From the NCBI GenBank assembly GCA_011523315.1, contig WTHE01000224.1, forward strand, positions 1-13,920: a stretch of 13,920 nucleotides of DNA, given 5' to 3'. Source of the stretch: Candidatus Binatota bacterium (GTDB lineage Bacteria; Desulfobacterota; Binatia; Bin18). How positions within the stretch are numbered: the stretch's first letter is position 1; each line of letters begins with the position of its first letter. The position numbers and the translations under genes are program-made. Positions 12,660-13,920 of the stretch are shown in pieces. The notes under the pieces are model-generated. The model saw only the letters and a program-made list of their open reading frames with translations. It made no database searches and was not told the origin of the DNA.

Positions 12660-13442
12660 ATGATTCGCTTAACGTTTGTCCTGCGTCGCAAGCCCGGCAT
12701 GTCGCGGGCCGAGTTCCAGCAGTATTGGCGTGAGGTGCACGGCCCGCTGGTGGCCAAACACGCCACTGCCCTGGCCATGCACAGGTATGTGCAGGTCCAC
12801 ACCCTGGACGATCCGATCAACGACCAGTTGGCCGGAGCGCGCGGCGGCATGGAGCCGGTGTATGACGGCGTGGCCGAGGTGTGGTGGACCAACCGTGAGG
12901 CCCTGATCGGGACCTTCGGAACCGAGGCGGGCCGCGCCGCAGCCCAGGAACTGGTCGAGGACGAAGCCCGGTTTATCGACCTGACCCAGTCGCCGCTGTG
13001 GCTGGCGTATGAATACCCCCAGGTCAACCCGATTCCCGAAGAGCTGGTGGCGCGCGAGAACAGCGGTCTGCTCAAGCTGTTCTTCTGTCTACGCCATCCC
13101 GACACGCTCAGCCTCGACGAGGCTCAGCTGTACTGGCGCACCAACCACGGCCCGCTGATTCGGGGGGTGGCGTCCGGCATGCGGATGAAGCGCTACCTGC
13201 AAGTCCACCGCTTCGAGGACGAGATTGAGGCTCAGCTGCGGGCCAGCCGGGGGACGGCGGTTGCGCCCTACACCGGCCACGCCGAGGCCTGGTTCGACCG
13301 GGCTGATTTGGCCGCAGTCGGGACGACGCCCGAGGGTCAGCGGGCTATGCAGGTCGCGGTCGAGGACGAATCCTACTTCATCGACTTCCCGCGCTCGGCC
13401 ATGTGGGTCGCCAAGGAGCGGGTATTCGTTGACCGCAGATAG
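12660..13442 (+). CDS. Tandem EthD-domain protein (two ferredoxin-like domains)
   Basis: The 260-residue protein is an internal duplication. Domain 1 (about 1-117) carries EFQQYWREVHGPLVAKH and MHRYVQVHTLDDPI. Domain 2 (about 137-253) carries EAQLYWRTNHGPLIRGV and MKRYLQVHRFEDEI; both end in VEDE..FID...S..W. Identity between the two halves is roughly 35-40% by eye, collinear with a single 1-residue gap. EthD domains are dimeric alpha/beta-barrel proteins in degradation and isomerase pathways, including ether degradation and methylmuconolactone isomerase-like enzymes. A fused pair makes a pseudo-dimer in one chain. The conserved HGPL histidines (H27, H163) sit in the expected pocket. AAGGAGG upstream supports the ATG at 12660. 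It is the last gene of the operon and ends ahead of a palindrome. Its exact activity is unknown. Confidence 0.87.
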   Translation: MIRLTFVLRRKPGMSRAEFQQYWREVHGPLVAKHATALAMHRYVQVHTLDDPINDQLAGARGGMEPVYDGVAEVWWTNREALIGTFGTEAGRAAAQELVEDEARFIDLTQSPLWLAYEYPQVNPIPEELVARENSGLLKLFFCLRHPDTLSLDEAQLYWRTNHGPLIRGVASGMRMKRYLQVHRFEDEIEAQLRASRGTAVAPYTGHAEAWFDRADLAAVGTTPEGQRAMQVAVEDESYFIDFPRSAMWVAKERVFVDRR

Positions 13443-13448
13443 GGGGGA

Positions 13449-13470
13449 CGGGGCGACGCGCGTCGCCCCG
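13449..13470. terminator. Perfect GC-rich palindrome between convergent genes
   Basis: A 22-bp perfect palindrome has an outer arm CGGGGCGAC (13449-13457), a GCGC centre and the matching GTCGCCCCG. It fills most of the 33-nt gap between the EthD stop (13442) and the stop of the minus-strand DUF385 gene (13476). It would fold as a 9-bp stem with a tight tetraloop on either strand, fitting a bidirectional transcription block. There is no T-run on either side, so it is not a standard intrinsic terminator. Confidence 0.55.
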
Positions 13471-13475
13471 GCGTA

Positions 13476-13892
13476 TCAGTCGAGCCGGTTGAAGACTACG
13501 ACCGGGATCTGGCGGCTGGTCTTTTTCTGGTAGTCGTGAAAAATCGGCATCTGGGCTGCCTGGGCGTCGAACAGCCGCTGGCGTTCCTCGCCGCTCGTCA
13601 CCTCCGCCCTGGCCCGAAAGCGCTCAGTGCCGATTTCGAGCGTCACCTCGGGGTTGGCGACCAGGTTGTGGTACCAGCCCGGATGGTGGGGCGCGCCGGC
13701 GAAAGAGGCGATGACCACAATCCGCTCCCCGTCGGTGGTATACACCAGCGGCTTGGTGATTGTCCGGCCGCTCTTGGCCCCGGTCATGGTCAGCAGTATC
13801 ACCGGCATGTTTTCCATCTGCCCGCCGACCTTGCCTTCGTTGGCCCGAAATTCGGCAATGACCTGCTTGTTGTACTCGTTCAGTTCTGACAT
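13476..13892 (-). CDS. DUF385/Ddn-type deazaflavin (F420)-dependent nitroreductase-family protein
   Basis: The 138-residue split-barrel protein has MTGAKSGRTITKPLVYTTDG (36-55), the family's T-G-x-K-S-G-x-x-x-x-x-P-L motif for cofactor phosphate binding. It also has APHHPGWYHNLVANPEVTLEIG (67-88), the G/A-x-P-x-x-P-x-W-x-x-N-L-x-A-N-P motif. These are diagnostic of the Ddn-like group, which uses reduced F420 to reduce nitro compounds or enones. Its length is normal. GGAGG at 13898-13902 (minus) lies 5 nt before the ATG at 13892. It converges on the EthD operon. With F420-type LLM enzymes nearby it suggests a host that makes F420; some family members bind FMN or heme instead. Confidence 0.87.
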   Translation of the reverse strand: MSELNEYNKQVIAEFRANEGKVGGQMENMPVILLTMTGAKSGRTITKPLVYTTDGERIVVIASFAGAPHHPGWYHNLVANPEVTLEIGTERFRARAEVTSGEERQRLFDAQAAQMPIFHDYQKKTSRQIPVVVFNRLD

Positions 13893-13920
13893 GGCTCCCT
13901 CCGTGTGATCTTGCTCTGGC

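Overview
This GC-rich window (about 70% in hand-counted samples of the flanking operons) comes from a bacterium. The gene set is three flavin/F420-type luciferase-like monooxygenases, two phytanoyl-CoA dioxygenase-like enzymes, a DUF385/Ddn-type deazaflavin protein, EthD, SnoaL and SMP-30 proteins. That mix is typical of large, secondary-metabolism-rich genomes such as Tectomicrobia/Entotheonella, Binatota-like lineages and some Actinobacteria. The lineage call is inference only: there is no rRNA or other marker. There is no tRNA, CRISPR array, insertion sequence or complete mobile element.

Layout. (1) 1-199, minus: a Phd/YefM-type antitoxin cut by the left edge, with repeated AGACTA motifs upstream. 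(2) 336-2086, plus: a luciferase-like monooxygenase followed 14 nt later by a capless alpha/beta-hydrolase whose nucleophile position looks like Asp. (3) 2095-3126, minus: a second luciferase-like oxidoreductase, F420-type. It converges with (2) and diverges from (4). (4) 3212-6853, plus: a tight five-gene operon of ChrR-like bicupin, four-helix membrane protein, two tandem PhyH-type dioxygenases (about 78% identical) and a short luciferase-like monooxygenase. (5) 6874-9718: a lower-GC island (about 55-60%) made of a minus-strand exported alpha/beta-hydrolase fused to two SnoaL-like domains and a divergent LysR regulator. They share a compact AT-rich control region. (6) 9719-10007: a control region with an inverted repeat around an extended -10, followed by a 39-codon ORF that overlaps the next start as ATGA. 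(7) 10008-13442, plus: a four-gene operon of nitronate-monooxygenase-like enzyme, SMP-30/gluconolactonase-like lactonase, SnoaL-like protein and tandem EthD protein. (8) 13476-13892, minus: a DUF385 deazaflavin-dependent-type protein. It converges with (7) on a perfect GC-rich palindrome.

How the genes may work together (inference): the window is a cluster of small-molecule oxidation modules. Region 4 pairs Fe(II)/2-oxoglutarate-type oxygenases with a flavin/F420 oxidoreductase, a cupin and a membrane protein. Region 7 reads as oxidation (NMO), lactone hydrolysis (SMP-30), and rearrangement or dehydration (SnoaL, EthD). Region 5 looks like a separately acquired, LysR-controlled periplasmic hydrolase module. 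No substrate can be named from sequence. The best candidates for something undescribed are the hydrolase-SnoaL-SnoaL fusion with its altered catalytic residues, the five-gene cupin/PhyH operon, and the NMO/SMP-30/SnoaL/EthD operon with its coupled short leader ORF.
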